Shown: positions 27,690-37,765, numbered from the stretch's first letter. The stretch is DNA of 64,000 nt from Pseudoalteromonas rubra (GCF_001482385.1 NZ_CP013611.1:1860001-1924000), one strand, 5' to 3'. Notes: generated from the sequence alone by a model not told the origin. A program made the numbers and translations.

Positions 27690-28992
27690 ACAAATCCAGC
27701 GCACTGGCTGTCATGGCACGCACGCCGGTTTTAATGGTCAACGGGTAGTCCGGTGCAAACTTGCTGGAATGCAAAGACGGCAAAGACTCGCCTGAGAATT
27801 GGGCCTGTCGGTAAGCTTCGGGCTCCACACCGCCCAGCCAGAATATCGTTGCCGGTATGTTTTCCGGTGTACGACCGTACAGACCAAAATCTTCCCCCGC
27901 CATCACAGGCTCTGCTTTGACGACTTGCGCATCACCCAGTTCCTTACGAATGCTTTGTTCCACCCGTACTGCCAGTTCAGGTGTGTTATAGGTTGACGGA
28001 ATGCTCTCTTCTTCATGCACATACACGATAGGGGCAAGCTCAGGGGGTAAGCCAGCACTTTGCGCTACGCCCTTCGTCATGCGTTCCAGCGCGGCAATTT
28101 GTTGCTCGCGCACCGCCGGATCATAAGAGCGTAAAGTCAGCTGAAGCTTCACTTCGTTAGAGATGATGTTGTGTTTAGAGCCACCATGGATCGAACCCAC
28201 CGTAATCACCGAAGGCTTTAAAGGTGATATCTCCCGACTGGTAATGGTTTGCGCTGCCAGCACGATACGCGATGCCAATACCACCGGGTCGATTGTGGTG
28301 TGCGGATAAGCACCATGCCCGCCTTTACCGCGCACAGTAATGTCAACCGAGTCGACATTGGCCAGTGCATAGCCTGGCGCAATGGCCACCTGACCCGCTG
28401 GTAATGAGGCACTCACATGCAGGCCAAGTACATGATCAGGCTTCGCAAAACGGCTAAACAAACCTTCTTTAAGCATGGCTTTTGCCCCTGCCCCTACTTC
28501 TTCTGCCGGTTGCGCCACCATCATCAAGGTCCCCTGCCATTGATCACGGTTATTAGCCAGTTGCTGTGCTGTACCGATAAAGCTGGTCATGTGAATATCA
28601 TGACCACACCCGTGCATCACACCCACCTCATTATTACTGGCATCTTTTACTCTCACTTTTGAAGCATAAGACTTGCCGGTTTGCTCTACGATGGGCAGAC
28701 CATCGGTATCAGCACGGATCATCACAGTGGGTCCCTCGCCATTGCGCAGCAGGGCCACAACGCCATGTCCGCCAATGTTTTCGGTCACCTCAAAACCCAA
28801 CTGTTTTAGCTCTTTAGCAAGGCGTTTGGCGGTTTGCGATTCCTGATAAGACAGTTCAGGATTCTGATGCAAATGCAAATATAGCGCTTCAAGCTCAGGC
28901 AACGCCCGGGCGACTTCAGTGTTCAGTTGATACGCTCCTGCGCTGTGACTCGCCAGCGCCAGCGATAATGCAGATAGTAGTGTTTTCATCAT
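27667..28992 (-). CDS. Secreted M20D amidohydrolase
   Basis: Metal-dependent amidohydrolase of 441 residues of the hippuricase/N-acyl-amino-acid hydrolase branch. A signal peptide (MMKTLLSALSLALASHSAGA) directs it to the envelope. Metal-ligand motifs MHGCGHDIH, PAEEVGAGA and GEDFGLYG are visible, with the dimerisation domain between. The start at 28992 was chosen so that the signal peptide is N-terminal; 21 upstream codons look non-coding. It is paralogous to the gene at 57671. Confidence 0.88.
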   Translation of the reverse strand: MMKTLLSALSLALASHSAGAYQLNTEVARALPELEALYLHLHQNPELSYQESQTAKRLAKELKQLGFEVTENIGGHGVVALLRNGEGPTVMIRADTDGLPIVEQTGKSYASKVRVKDASNNEVGVMHGCGHDIHMTSFIGTAQQLANNRDQWQGTLMMVAQPAEEVGAGAKAMLKEGLFSRFAKPDHVLGLHVSASLPAGQVAIAPGYALANVDSVDITVRGKGGHGAYPHTTIDPVVLASRIVLAAQTITSREISPLKPSVITVGSIHGGSKHNIISNEVKLQLTLRSYDPAVREQQIAALERMTKGVAQSAGLPPELAPIVYVHEEESIPSTYNTPELAVRVEQSIRKELGDAQVVKAEPVMAGEDFGLYGRTPENIPATIFWLGGVEPEAYRQAQFSGESLPSLHSSKFAPDYPLTIKTGVRAMTASALDLFKTAPGQ

Positions 28993-29162
28993 TGTTATTC
29001 TTACTGTTTTTTTGGATTTATCAGCTTGCGAAGAAATCGCACGAATTGCAACCACTTTGCGTTATCAGACTCTGTGTGAGGTTAATAAACCACCCGATCC
29101 GGCCTTTATTTATGCCTAACCTTTGCTAAGCTTAAATTCTGAACAACCATCTCAATACGGCC

Positions 29163-30365
29163 GTGAAAACGATTACTATCAACGACTTAAAACCAGGCAT
29201 GTTTGTTGTTGGTGTCACCCAGCAAGCGGGCAATGTGCGAGTCAAAAGCCAGGGCTGGGTACGCACCAAAGGGGCAATTGGTGCACTGCAAAAAGCTGGC
29301 GTGCTGGAAGTGGAAATCGATCCAGACAAAACCCTACAGACCAAGCAGCAAAAGCAAGCACGGTCGGATGAATGCCCACATGAAGAAGACGTCACCGTGC
29401 ACGATCCCTGGCACAAAACCACCAGTGTCGAGGCCGAGCTGGATCTGGCCACCACTTTATACGAAGAAGCAAAAGGGTTGCAGGAAAAAGCCTTTGCAGA
29501 TTTCAAAGCAGGTAAAGCCATCGCCGTTGACGAGTTTAAACAAACCGCGTCTGGCTTTATTGACTCCATATTTCGTAATCAAGATGCCCTAGCCTGTATT
29601 GCCCGGATCCGTGAAAAAGACAGCTATTTACTGGAGCATTCACTGAATGTGTCCATTTTAATGAGTATTTTTGCCAAACACCTGGGCCTGGAGCGTGACA
29701 TCATAGAGCAGCTGGCCACCGGTGCCTTATTACATGATATCGGCAAAATTAAAATATCCAGCCAGATCCTCAACAAACCCGGAAAACTCAGTGACGATGA
29801 GTACCGCTTAATGATGGAGCATGCCAGATACAGTTATGAAATTGTCGGGGAAAGTGGCTTAGGTCAGATAGCCACTGAAATTGGAGGCTTTCATCATGAG
29901 CGACTGGACGGCAGTGGCTACCCCTATGGCAAAAAAGCCGATGCACTTTCTCAGTATGTGCGCATGGCTGCCATTGTTGACGTATACGATGCCTTAACAG
30001 CAGAACGCGTGTATAAGGTAGGCCTGACACCGATCCGTGCCTTTCGTATTTTAAAAGACGGCACCCCCAAACATTATGACGCCGATCTGCTGGCGCACTT
30101 TATCAATTGTATTGGCGTATACCCGGTCGGCACCCTGGTGAAGCTGAAAAGTGAACGCATTGGCATTGTTGCCTCAAGCAATCCGCAAGAGCCGCTCAAG
30201 CCTGTGGTGAAAGTGTTTTATCATGCCAAAAACATGCTTTATACCGAAGTAAAAGACATAGACTTGGCTGATAAGCGGGTGACTGATGAACTGGAAGCGG
30301 CGATAAAACCGGAAGAGTTCAGCATTGACCTGATCCGATTTTTCCGCCACACCATGATGCCCTGA
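29163..30365 (+). CDS. HD-GYP cyclic-di-GMP phosphodiesterase with DUF3391
   Basis: A 400-residue protein with an N-terminal DUF3391 domain (about 1-130) and an HD-GYP domain. His191-Asp192 (HDIGKIKI) and HHERLDGSGYP (from His244) supply the metal ligands and the GYP motif. Proteins of this build hydrolyse cyclic di-GMP and control motility and matrix production, which fits the exopolysaccharide locus further downstream, though no direct link is seen. It starts at GTG and converges on gspB with an 8-nt gap. Confidence 0.92.
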   Translation: MKTITINDLKPGMFVVGVTQQAGNVRVKSQGWVRTKGAIGALQKAGVLEVEIDPDKTLQTKQQKQARSDECPHEEDVTVHDPWHKTTSVEAELDLATTLYEEAKGLQEKAFADFKAGKAIAVDEFKQTASGFIDSIFRNQDALACIARIREKDSYLLEHSLNVSILMSIFAKHLGLERDIIEQLATGALLHDIGKIKISSQILNKPGKLSDDEYRLMMEHARYSYEIVGESGLGQIATEIGGFHHERLDGSGYPYGKKADALSQYVRMAAIVDVYDALTAERVYKVGLTPIRAFRILKDGTPKHYDADLLAHFINCIGVYPVGTLVKLKSERIGIVASSNPQEPLKPVVKVFYHAKNMLYTEVKDIDLADKRVTDELEAAIKPEEFSIDLIRFFRHTMMP

Positions 30366-30372
30366 GTAACAA

Positions 30373-31476
30373 CTACTCTGCGGGCCAATCCTGCATGGCC
30401 TGCAGCGTAAACTCTATGCCATCAAAATCGAACATGGCCTGCTCCGGTGTGATCTCCACCAGTTGCAGCGCTCCCATGTTATCTCCTTCATATAACTCAC
30501 GATTATTAAGCTTGATCCAGCGCTTTTCAGCATCAGTGGCATAAATATGTGCCTGATAACGTAACCTTGGCAAACTATTTTGTAGCTGCACAGGCAACAA
30601 CTCAACCGGCGTCGCACGTGCCGACCCTCTGGTGCTGGATAACACCTCAGAGGCAACCTGCTCAGACTGCGGAGCAGTGTCTTCTACAGCCTGTTCAAAC
30701 GCTTTTTTTAGCTCATCCGGTACACCAGCCAGTGCCTGAGCTTCCTGACGCTCCGCTTCTTGGCGGGCCGCGTTCGCACGGGCTTGCTCCAGGGGGACCC
30801 CAAGCACCCGATAGCCACTCAGATCTTCCAGCGGTTGTTGTAATGGTTGCCCCTGATTGGCCGTGAACATCGCAGCATTGTTGGGCTGATAAGCCTGTTG
30901 TGTCGCCGCATACTGATTCCCGACAGACTGCTGTACAATCTGGCCATTGGCTGAAACGGGCACCAACTGCTGTGAATACACCGGCTGTCCCTGAGAATCG
31001 AAGCCTACCTGAACAGACATCCACTGATAATGGATCTGACGCTGCGCGCTGTGCATCACAGGGTTAGTAGTCTGATTGACCGGCTGACTGATAATTTGTC
31101 CGGGCTGCACGACAACCTGGTTGCTAACTGGCACCTGAGTCACTGGCGCAGGTGCCATCACAGGCACTGCCGCCTGAGTTTGTGTTGTTTGAGGCGATAG
31201 ACTGCTTTGCGGATTGGCTTGCTTATCCTCAGCCGCCACACTTGCTTCATCACCTTCATCTGCGGTACTTGCCAGCACTTCAGTTTGGGGAACACTCTGA
31301 ACCGCTTCTCCCACAAAGTAACCGGCACTTAGCGAGCACACACTGATCAGCGCCCCACCCAAAGTAAGGCTTAAACGGCGATAAAAACGGACCTGTTGCT
31401 CATGACGTGATTGTTGATAATCCTGCTCAGAGTCGATTTGTTGAGATTGTTTTAATGCATTGATTAGGTACGACAT
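30373..31476 (-). CDS. gspB: General secretion pathway protein B (GspB/ExeB-like)
   Basis: Bitopic inner-membrane protein of 367 residues that helps place the type II secretin in the wall. It has a short cytoplasmic N-terminus, a membrane segment (about 35-55), a long Gln/Pro/Val-rich periplasmic linker (about 60-300), and a C-terminal T2SSB domain ending LVEITPEQAMFDFDGIEFTL. It lies 9 nt after the ExeA-like ATPase, the conserved exeAB order. The rest of the type II system is outside this window. Confidence 0.9.
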   Translation of the reverse strand: MSYLINALKQSQQIDSEQDYQQSRHEQQVRFYRRLSLTLGGALISVCSLSAGYFVGEAVQSVPQTEVLASTADEGDEASVAAEDKQANPQSSLSPQTTQTQAAVPVMAPAPVTQVPVSNQVVVQPGQIISQPVNQTTNPVMHSAQRQIHYQWMSVQVGFDSQGQPVYSQQLVPVSANGQIVQQSVGNQYAATQQAYQPNNAAMFTANQGQPLQQPLEDLSGYRVLGVPLEQARANAARQEAERQEAQALAGVPDELKKAFEQAVEDTAPQSEQVASEVLSSTRGSARATPVELLPVQLQNSLPRLRYQAHIYATDAEKRWIKLNNRELYEGDNMGALQLVEITPEQAMFDFDGIEFTLQAMQDWPAE

Positions 31477-31485
31477 ATCACACCA

Positions 31486-32400
31486 CTAAAAAATATAAGA
31501 AAGACCGATGCCACAAATAAACATGGCAGCTACCCAACCAGATACCAGCACCGGCATATTCACCGGCTTCTTACTGGACTGTGGCACCAGATCCAACGGC
31601 AGGGCCTCTTTGGCAGCCTGCACTGCAATCGCTTTGGTGACCAGCTGCTGTTGTGCGGAATACGCTCCTAGTAAACAGCGGTCTGCCAGTAAGTTAATTA
31701 GCCTTGGGATCCCGGCAGTAACCTGATGCATGTAAGCAATGGCCTGAGGCTCAAACAGGCTGGTCTGACAGCCTGCCTTATTAAGGCGGTGCTTCACGTA
31801 AGCAAAGACCTGAGATTCCGTCAGCGGTAATAAGTGATAGCGTGCCGTAATCCGTTGTGCCAGCTGACGCAATTCATTGCGCTTCAGCAGCTGCTGTAAT
31901 TCCGGCTGGCCCACCAGCACAATCTGTAACAGTTTTTTATGGTCGGTCTCCAGATTAGTAAGTAATCGCAACTGCTCTAGCACTTCAGCAGCCAGGTGTT
32001 GCGCTTCATCAATGATCAGCATGGTGTGACCACCCTGATGATGGTTATCCAGCAACCGCGCCTTAATCACATCGGTGAGAGATTTGAGGGTGGCATTATC
32101 CGCGTCATAGTCAATATTCAGCTCGTCACAGATACTTGCCAGCAATTCCATTTCCGACAACGCCGGATTCAGAATAAATGCCACCTGCGTGGAATCAGGC
32201 AATTGCGCCAGCATGCTGCGGGTTACGGTTGTTTTACCTGTGCCAACTTCACCGGTCAGCAGCACAAAGCCACCGGCATCACCCAGGCCATAAGTCAGAT
32301 GAGCAAGCGCTTCCTTATGGCGTTCGCTTAAGAACAAAAACTCCGGGTTTGGTGCTATCGAAAACGGCTTTTCGGTCAGACCAAAATAACGTAAATACAC
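31486..32400 (-). CDS. gspA: ExeA-like secretion ATPase (GspA)
   Basis: AAA ATPase of 304 residues, with GspB assisting secretin assembly. The P-loop is GEVGTGKTT, Walker B is MLIIDEAQHL, and a membrane helix near the C-terminus (about 283-302) anchors it. The GTG at 32400 gives the family-typical start (V/M)YLRYFGLTEKPFSIAPNP; 18 codons further upstream do not fit the family. No long peptidoglycan-binding C-terminal domain is present, so this is a short ExeA. Operon with gspB. Confidence 0.9.
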   Translation of the reverse strand: MYLRYFGLTEKPFSIAPNPEFLFLSERHKEALAHLTYGLGDAGGFVLLTGEVGTGKTTVTRSMLAQLPDSTQVAFILNPALSEMELLASICDELNIDYDADNATLKSLTDVIKARLLDNHHQGGHTMLIIDEAQHLAAEVLEQLRLLTNLETDHKKLLQIVLVGQPELQQLLKRNELRQLAQRITARYHLLPLTESQVFAYVKHRLNKAGCQTSLFEPQAIAYMHQVTAGIPRLINLLADRCLLGAYSAQQQLVTKAIAVQAAKEALPLDLVPQSSKKPVNMPVLVSGWVAAMFICGIGLSYIF

Positions 32401-32492
32401 GGCTCGTCTCTTTCTTGTTAGAATGGGGCCTATAATGGCAAAAAAACAGCACAAGTGAAAACCTTGTTTGCATTTTCAATACGGAATTTACC

Positions 32493-33596
32493 ATGAAAAT
32501 TTACCTGGTCGGCGGCGCAGTGCGCGATGAACTCCTCGGACGCCCTATTCTGGAACGCGATTACGTGGTCGTTGGCAGCACACCCGAGCAAATGGAAGCG
32601 CTTGGTTATCAGCAGGTTGGCAAGGATTTCCCGGTGTTTTTACACCCTGAAAGTAAAGATGAACACGCACTCGCCCGAACTGAACGAAAGCAAGGTCAGG
32701 GCTATACCGGGTTTATCTGTGATTTCGCGCCCAACATTACGCTTGAAGAAGATTTAATGCGTCGCGACCTCACGGTCAATGCCATTGCCCAGGATCAGGA
32801 CGGCAGTCTGATCGACCCGTACCAAGGCCAGCAAGACCTGAATGCTCGGGTGCTGCGCCATGTCAGCGATGCATTTGGAGAGGATCCGTTGCGGGTATTA
32901 CGGGTTGCCCGCTTCGCCGCCCGCTACCATCACCTTGGCTTTACCATTGCCCCAGAAACACAGGCCCTGATGCAGCGCATGGTGAATGATGGTGAACTGG
33001 CGACACTCACCAAAGAGCGGGTGTGGCAGGAAATTGAAAAATCACTCAAAGACGGTGCCATTAACATTTTTTCTGACGTACTGGCCAGCCTCAGCGCACT
33101 CCCCCTGGTAATACCATGGCTGGACGAGTGGACAAGTGCCGACAGCCAAAGCCTCAAAGCCCACCTTGCTCAGCTTAATCCACAAGATAATGACTTCCTG
33201 CTGATGAGTTTTGCCTTATGGCAATGTCAGGCACAACTGGACGGTTACAATCTGGAGCAGGACTTTAAAGTCCCCAAAGCCTATTGTGAGGCTCTGCGCG
33301 ACCTGCAGGCAGTATTACCTGTATTACAAGGTGCCCAGTGGCAACCCCAGACCATTATGCAGATTTTCGGCTTGCTGGACGCATCACGCCGCCCACAGCG
33401 ACTGACTTTGCTCTGTAAAGTCGCCAGAACGTTCAGTGATGAGCTGGCCAGTCGTTGCGATATGCTAGCGCACGCACTTTCGCTTGCTGCAAATGTAAAA
33501 GCACAGGATGTCATTGCATTAGGCTTTAAGGGCCCGCAAATCAAAACCGAAATGGACAAGTTAAAAGTACAGGCCATACAAGTTTTGTTTGACTGA
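32493..33596 (+). CDS. cca: CCA-adding tRNA nucleotidyltransferase, short form
   Basis: Adds or repairs the 3' CCA of tRNA. The class II nucleotidyltransferase head begins [16 protein letters not shown], followed by [25 protein letters not shown] and [16 protein letters not shown] as in E. coli Cca. At 367 residues it lacks the C-terminal HD phosphohydrolase of the 412-residue E. coli enzyme: no HDLGK motif is present. The first acidic residue of the usual DxD is Glu21, with Asp23 kept. Divergent from exeA. Confidence 0.93.
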   Translation: MKIYLVGGAVRDELLGRPILERDYVVVGSTPEQMEALGYQQVGKDFPVFLHPESKDEHALARTERKQGQGYTGFICDFAPNITLEEDLMRRDLTVNAIAQDQDGSLIDPYQGQQDLNARVLRHVSDAFGEDPLRVLRVARFAARYHHLGFTIAPETQALMQRMVNDGELATLTKERVWQEIEKSLKDGAINIFSDVLASLSALPLVIPWLDEWTSADSQSLKAHLAQLNPQDNDFLLMSFALWQCQAQLDGYNLEQDFKVPKAYCEALRDLQAVLPVLQGAQWQPQTIMQIFGLLDASRRPQRLTLLCKVARTFSDELASRCDMLAHALSLAANVKAQDVIALGFKGPQIKTEMDKLKVQAIQVLFD

Positions 33597-33937
33597 CAAC
33601 AGCCTTACCTATTGCAGGCAGCTAACCCTCCGCGCCCTTTGTACAGTCATAACTCCCGGCCATCGTTATGACTGTAACCGAATACTAAACTCCCCCTTAA
33701 CAACCCACCCAGTAGCTGCATTACACAATCAATGACGGCCCAGCTGACAAGCTGCCTGAAACGGTTTGCCTCAGGTAAAAACCCACAGATTACTGATATA
33801 TATACTTTTAAAATAAAAAAGCCTAAATTCAGTCTAACATCAAGGTAACGTCATGCCTTTTATCTCAGTCTGGTTACAGTGTGATTCCAGCACATTTGCT
33901 GTTGTAACCAAGCACGAGAACATCGAGAGGAATTCGC
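33597..33937. other. Intergenic region between cca and esterase genes
   Basis: 341 bp without a gene. Apart from the inverted repeat at 33642-33676 it holds an AT-rich stretch (about 33790-33835) suited to a promoter for the esterase gene. Confidence 0.5.
33642..33676. repeat. Perfect 12-bp inverted repeat after cca
   Basis: TACAGTCATAAC (33642-33653) and GTTATGACTGTA (33665-33676) flank an 11-nt loop. No T-run follows, so it is either a factor-dependent terminator structure or a binding site. Confidence 0.5.
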
Positions 33938-34783
33938 ATGATAAAACGCACCCTGACACTATCACTGTTACTGCTGTCTTTTAATCTGCTGGCCAGTATG
34001 AAAACGGTGCCCTATGAAATACCGCGCACTCAGGTTGTGCCGCTGACTCAAACTGATACTAACCACCAATATCAACTCATCATCCAGCTTCCGGAAAATT
34101 ACACAGCGGAAAAACACCATCCCGTACTGTATTACACCGATGCCGCCTGGCACATCGAAATGCTGGCATCTGCCGCCTACTTTTTAATGGAAGACGCTAT
34201 CCTGGTCGGGATTTCCTGGCAAACCAATATGCCAGCTCCCCTGATGAAAGAAGCGGGAGCCCATGTCAGCCGCTTTAGAGATTACTCCTTTGCGCCGTCG
34301 AGCAACCCCGAGAATCAGGCAAAGTATCAATTTGGCGGGGCCAAGGCACACATCGACTTTATCCGCAGTCAGGTCAAGCCCTACATTGAACAACACTATC
34401 GCGTTAAACCCGACAGCGACAGTTACTTTGGGTACTCCATGGGTGGGCTGTTTGGCGCTTACACACTCCTGACACAGCCCGATACCTTTGATAATTATCT
34501 GCTGGGCAGCCCTTCAGTATGGCGGCTGGCGCAACTCATTAACACCCGCACTAAAGCCTTGAGCAAAGCGAAGGCCAATGTTTACCTGTCCCACGGCACA
34601 GAGGAAGCCAAGCTGAGCCCGCACATAAATGACTTTTATCAATTTTTAAATCAGCAAAATAACCCTTCTATGCATGTGGAACTGGCCGTCATAGATGGTA
34701 CGCACCAAACTGCCGCGCCATTGACCGGTGTCCGTGCCGTCAAATGGCTATCAGAGCGCACTTCAGCAGGGGGATCGCTATGA
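33938..34783 (+). CDS. Secreted esterase-D-type alpha/beta hydrolase
   Basis: The 281-residue product has a signal peptide (about 1-20) and the esterase D / enterochelin esterase-like fold. The nucleophile elbow is GYSMGG with Ser167. The late SHGTEE and IDGTHQ motifs offer the acid and His263-type base. Relatives hydrolyse siderophore esters, S-formylglutathione or sugar esters; the export signal favours an envelope or external ester. It overlaps the next gene by 4 nt. Confidence 0.85.
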   Translation: MIKRTLTLSLLLLSFNLLASMKTVPYEIPRTQVVPLTQTDTNHQYQLIIQLPENYTAEKHHPVLYYTDAAWHIEMLASAAYFLMEDAILVGISWQTNMPAPLMKEAGAHVSRFRDYSFAPSSNPENQAKYQFGGAKAHIDFIRSQVKPYIEQHYRVKPDSDSYFGYSMGGLFGAYTLLTQPDTFDNYLLGSPSVWRLAQLINTRTKALSKAKANVYLSHGTEEAKLSPHINDFYQFLNQQNNPSMHVELAVIDGTHQTAAPLTGVRAVKWLSERTSAGGSL

Positions 34784-35667
34784 AATCCAACGCATTGATA
34801 ATCGCCATCGCCAGCATGCTGATAGCGAGCGGCCAATCTCACGCAGAAGCGGAATTCGCCCCCGTCACGGGGCCTCTGATGGGCCAGACACCACCCGGCA
34901 TGGTTGCCGAACCCTTTGCGCCGGGTCTGATCTCCAAAGGTGACTGGGAACTTGAAGGGGTATTTGCACCAGGCATGCAGGAGTTTTACTTTACCCTTGA
35001 CCGGGGCGTCTATGCGGGTCCTGAAAAAACGGGCTTTCGTCCAACCGTGATTGGCTTCAGGCAACAAAACAACAAGTGGGTCAAGTTCACCGAGTTTTTA
35101 CGCACCGGCGAGGTCAGCTTCTCACCCGACGGTCAGCGTATGCATATGGCAGAAGACTACCGGGATCGTCAGGGCAATAACTGGTCAGAGCCTCAGAGTC
35201 TGGGCCCGATGTTTGACCGCGAAGACTGGGGAATTATGCGCTTATCCGCTTCCAGCAAAGGCACTTATGTCTTTGATGATTACAAAAGCGAGGTCGTCCG
35301 CATTTCTGAACTAGTGAACGGTCAGCGACAAGCGCCGCGGGTCATGAACAAAGTGGTCAACTCAGGTGAAATGACCGCCCATCCTTTTATTGCCCCCGAT
35401 GAGAGCTATCTGATCTGGGACAGCATACGCAAAGACGGCTTTGGTGATTCCGACCTCTATATCAGCTTTAAACAAAAAGACGGCAGCTGGGGGCGCGCAA
35501 TCAACATGGGCCCTGCCGTCAACTCAGATAAATGGGATGCCTATGCTACTGTCACACCTGATGGCAAATACCTGCTATTTAATCGCGGTGTCAGTGACGA
35601 CAACAAGAATATTGATATCTACTGGGTTGATGCCAGCATCATTGACACCCTCAGAGCACGACAGTAA
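34780..35667 (+). CDS. Periplasmic PD40 beta-propeller protein
   Basis: A 295-residue secreted protein (signal peptide about 1-22, cleaved after SHA). The repeated patterns FSPDG, IAPDESYLIWDS and VTPDGKYLLFNR are WD40-like PD40 blades, as in TolB. The ATG at 34780 overlaps the upstream stop (ATGA) behind a GGGGG ribosome site, so it is coupled to the esterase and probably assists or recognises the same substrate. Ligand unknown. Confidence 0.82.
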   Translation: MKSNALIIAIASMLIASGQSHAEAEFAPVTGPLMGQTPPGMVAEPFAPGLISKGDWELEGVFAPGMQEFYFTLDRGVYAGPEKTGFRPTVIGFRQQNNKWVKFTEFLRTGEVSFSPDGQRMHMAEDYRDRQGNNWSEPQSLGPMFDREDWGIMRLSASSKGTYVFDDYKSEVVRISELVNGQRQAPRVMNKVVNSGEMTAHPFIAPDESYLIWDSIRKDGFGDSDLYISFKQKDGSWGRAINMGPAVNSDKWDAYATVTPDGKYLLFNRGVSDDNKNIDIYWVDASIIDTLRARQ

Positions 35668-35676
35668 ATAGCACAT

Positions 35677-35727
35677 GCGCCGTTATCACCGTATCAAACC
35701 CAATGACACGCGTGATAACGCGCCTTT
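35677..35727. terminator. Possible bidirectional terminator
   Basis: GTTATCAC (35682-35689) and GTGATAAC (35712-35719), extended by GCGC on both sides with one bulge, lie between two convergent genes and partly inside the 3' end of the minus-strand glycosyltransferase gene. A short CTTT follows. Confidence 0.4.
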
Positions 35728-36618
35728 CGTCAGGCTCAGCAAGAGATAAGCACCCCAGTGGAATGGCTTGGCACGTGCTACCGGGTTGGCCAGCAAGCGC
35801 AGTGCATGGCCATACAAACGATGCCTGATATTACGCTTGGCCAAATCACAGATATGCGTGGCTACGTATTTATGCGCCATAGCAATGTGCGTGACCTCGC
35901 CATCTTTAACGGCTGTCAGCAAACGTTCCGCAAAAGGACACAGCTGCGTTGGTGGCGCTTTATCGCAAACACTGCCTGGTGCTCCCAGAAAATAAAAGCT
36001 CTCAATGGCCGGTGAGTATGCAATGCGCGATTTCAAGGCCGCCTGAACATAAAAGCTCTGATCTTCACCCATCCATTCCCCCACAGGGAAGCAACCCAAT
36101 TGATTAAAGGCCCCCTTCTCAACCACCAGACTCGACATGGTAAAAGGCAAGTCCCCATTTGCCGCTACCTCAAAATAATTGTCCATTTCATACCCTTCTG
36201 GTGTCCAATCAGTCAGAGCGATTTTAGCGTCAATGTATTCACCACTGTCGAGCACTTTCTGATAGCGAGAGGCGAACAGCCCGGCCGCAGGAAAACGTTG
36301 GATCAATTCTGCCATGCGTGCCAAAAAGAAAGGACTCCAGGTGTCGTCGGCATCAAGAAACGCCACGTAATCTGAGGAGGCCGCTTTAACGCCATTATTG
36401 CGTGCGACAGAGACCCCCTGATTGGCCTGACGTACCAGTCGCAGGTTTGGCAGACCCAGATCAAGCACTTTTTGCGGGCTGTCATCGGAAGAGCCATCGT
36501 CTACTACTATGATTTCCGCAGCCTGATGATGCTGGGCATGAACACTTTGCAGTGCCCGGACGATGCACCCGCTCTTATTGTACAGTGGAATAACGACTGT
36601 GAATTGAATCGTATTCAT
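35686..36618 (-). CDS. Family 2 glycosyltransferase (exopolysaccharide locus)
   Basis: GT-A fold transferase of 310 residues adding one sugar to a lipid-linked repeat unit. VVIPLYNKSGCI opens the domain, with VVDDGSSDDS and the metal-binding LDADDTW. The ATG at 36618 has GGAG 9 nt before it and lies inside the 3' end of the pyruvyl transferase gene (44-nt overlap), so the genes are co-transcribed. The donor and linkage cannot be read. It is the last gene of its unit. Confidence 0.9.
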   Translation of the reverse strand: MNTIQFTVVIPLYNKSGCIVRALQSVHAQHHQAAEIIVVDDGSSDDSPQKVLDLGLPNLRLVRQANQGVSVARNNGVKAASSDYVAFLDADDTWSPFFLARMAELIQRFPAAGLFASRYQKVLDSGEYIDAKIALTDWTPEGYEMDNYFEVAANGDLPFTMSSLVVEKGAFNQLGCFPVGEWMGEDQSFYVQAALKSRIAYSPAIESFYFLGAPGSVCDKAPPTQLCPFAERLLTAVKDGEVTHIAMAHKYVATHICDLAKRNIRHRLYGHALRLLANPVARAKPFHWGAYLLLSLTKGALSRVSLGLIR

Positions 36619-37714
36619 AGTTTTCGCTCCAGTTAGAAAGAGATAAGGTGATAGCCTGGTTAAGGGCCAGACTGGGGGCATCGAAACCTCGCTCCAGGCC
36701 GCGATACATCACCCGAAATAAGGTATCCGGACTAAATTCATTGGCGTCAAACGCATACTGCGGCGGCAAGCCAATTTGTTCACACCACTGTGTACACTTG
36801 GCGTGATATTGCAGACTGATAAACGGTGTTTGTGTCATGTAGGCGTATATTTGCGCATGCAGCCGCATGCCAATCATCACCCGGAACATCGCCATGCACT
36901 GTAAGATACTTGCTGGGTTCGGCACATAGCTGACCCGTTTCACATTCACATACTCTGGCAGGCGGGCGACTATTTTGTCGTGAATGGCTCTGTCGCTGCC
37001 TTTTGTTTGATCATTCAAGTCAACCAGATAAATGTCTTCATTAGTAAAGCTCCACGCTGTCGTAATGAGGTCAACCGCTTTCGCAATACGACGCAACTCG
37101 TTGTGTTCATTCACATTGCCAAACGCATCAATAGACTGTGGGCAAAAATTAAATGCAACCCCCTGGCGCTTAACCGGATTCAATTTACCTCGTAGGTGAT
37201 GCAGTAAGGAAGGCGCAAGATCAAACGTGTGCTTCAGGTTCGCATGAGGCGCCAGCGCCTCGGCAATGTCATAACTTTGTTTATCACGTAAGGTAACCAG
37301 CCCACATTCATACAGAAACTTTTTACACTGTATTTCATCATCCAGGGTTTTGAATGGCTCAATACCAACACCCAGTGCCATGGACTGCTTACGACCACTC
37401 AGTGCCATCATATGACGTTTAAGGGCAATGTCGCGGCTACTATGTAGCACAGAGCCACCACCAAAAATAACGTGCTGTGCCCCATACGCATGGCGGTAAT
37501 GCCATAACCGCTGGTGACCACGAAACAGCAGTGGTAGCTGTCCAACGCAGCCAATCTGATTCACCAGTGCGTCGTCGTCAGGGGCACTGACAGTGATCTG
37601 TTCACTGCCCAGAAAATGCCGGGCTCCCATTGCTGATGCCAGCATAAGCGCATCGTCACCGCTGTTGCGCATGCCGTAGTAACCGACAATATATGCTTTG
37701 TTTTTTGCTGCCAT
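36575..37714 (-). CDS. Polysaccharide pyruvyl transferase family protein
   Basis: A 379-residue protein of the CsaB/WcaK type that places ketal-linked pyruvate on polysaccharide sugars and so adds negative charge. Typical features are GYYGMRNSGDDALM near the N-terminus, FGGGSVLH, the C-terminal GMRLHAQIYA and FISLQYHAKC. The start is supported by the N-terminal fit to the family. A sigma-54-type promoter lies 36 bp upstream. Confidence 0.92.
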   Translation of the reverse strand: MAAKNKAYIVGYYGMRNSGDDALMLASAMGARHFLGSEQITVSAPDDDALVNQIGCVGQLPLLFRGHQRLWHYRHAYGAQHVIFGGGSVLHSSRDIALKRHMMALSGRKQSMALGVGIEPFKTLDDEIQCKKFLYECGLVTLRDKQSYDIAEALAPHANLKHTFDLAPSLLHHLRGKLNPVKRQGVAFNFCPQSIDAFGNVNEHNELRRIAKAVDLITTAWSFTNEDIYLVDLNDQTKGSDRAIHDKIVARLPEYVNVKRVSYVPNPASILQCMAMFRVMIGMRLHAQIYAYMTQTPFISLQYHAKCTQWCEQIGLPPQYAFDANEFSPDTLFRVMYRGLERGFDAPSLALNQAITLSLSNWSENYEYDSIHSRYSTVQ

Positions 37715-37749
37715 TGTGCTGCCTCGTTAAGTTAATATACTTACGGTAT

Positions 37750-37765
37750 TGCAGCTCTCATGCCA
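37750..37765 (-). promoter_or_regulatory. Sigma-54 promoter before pyruvyl transferase gene
   Basis: Minus-strand TGGCATGAGAGCTGCA: -24 TGGCAT, -12 CTGCA with correct spacing (GG and GC ten bases apart). It ends 36 bp before the start codon. A TTGCA half-site lies about 63 bp upstream (37828). Confidence 0.7.
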
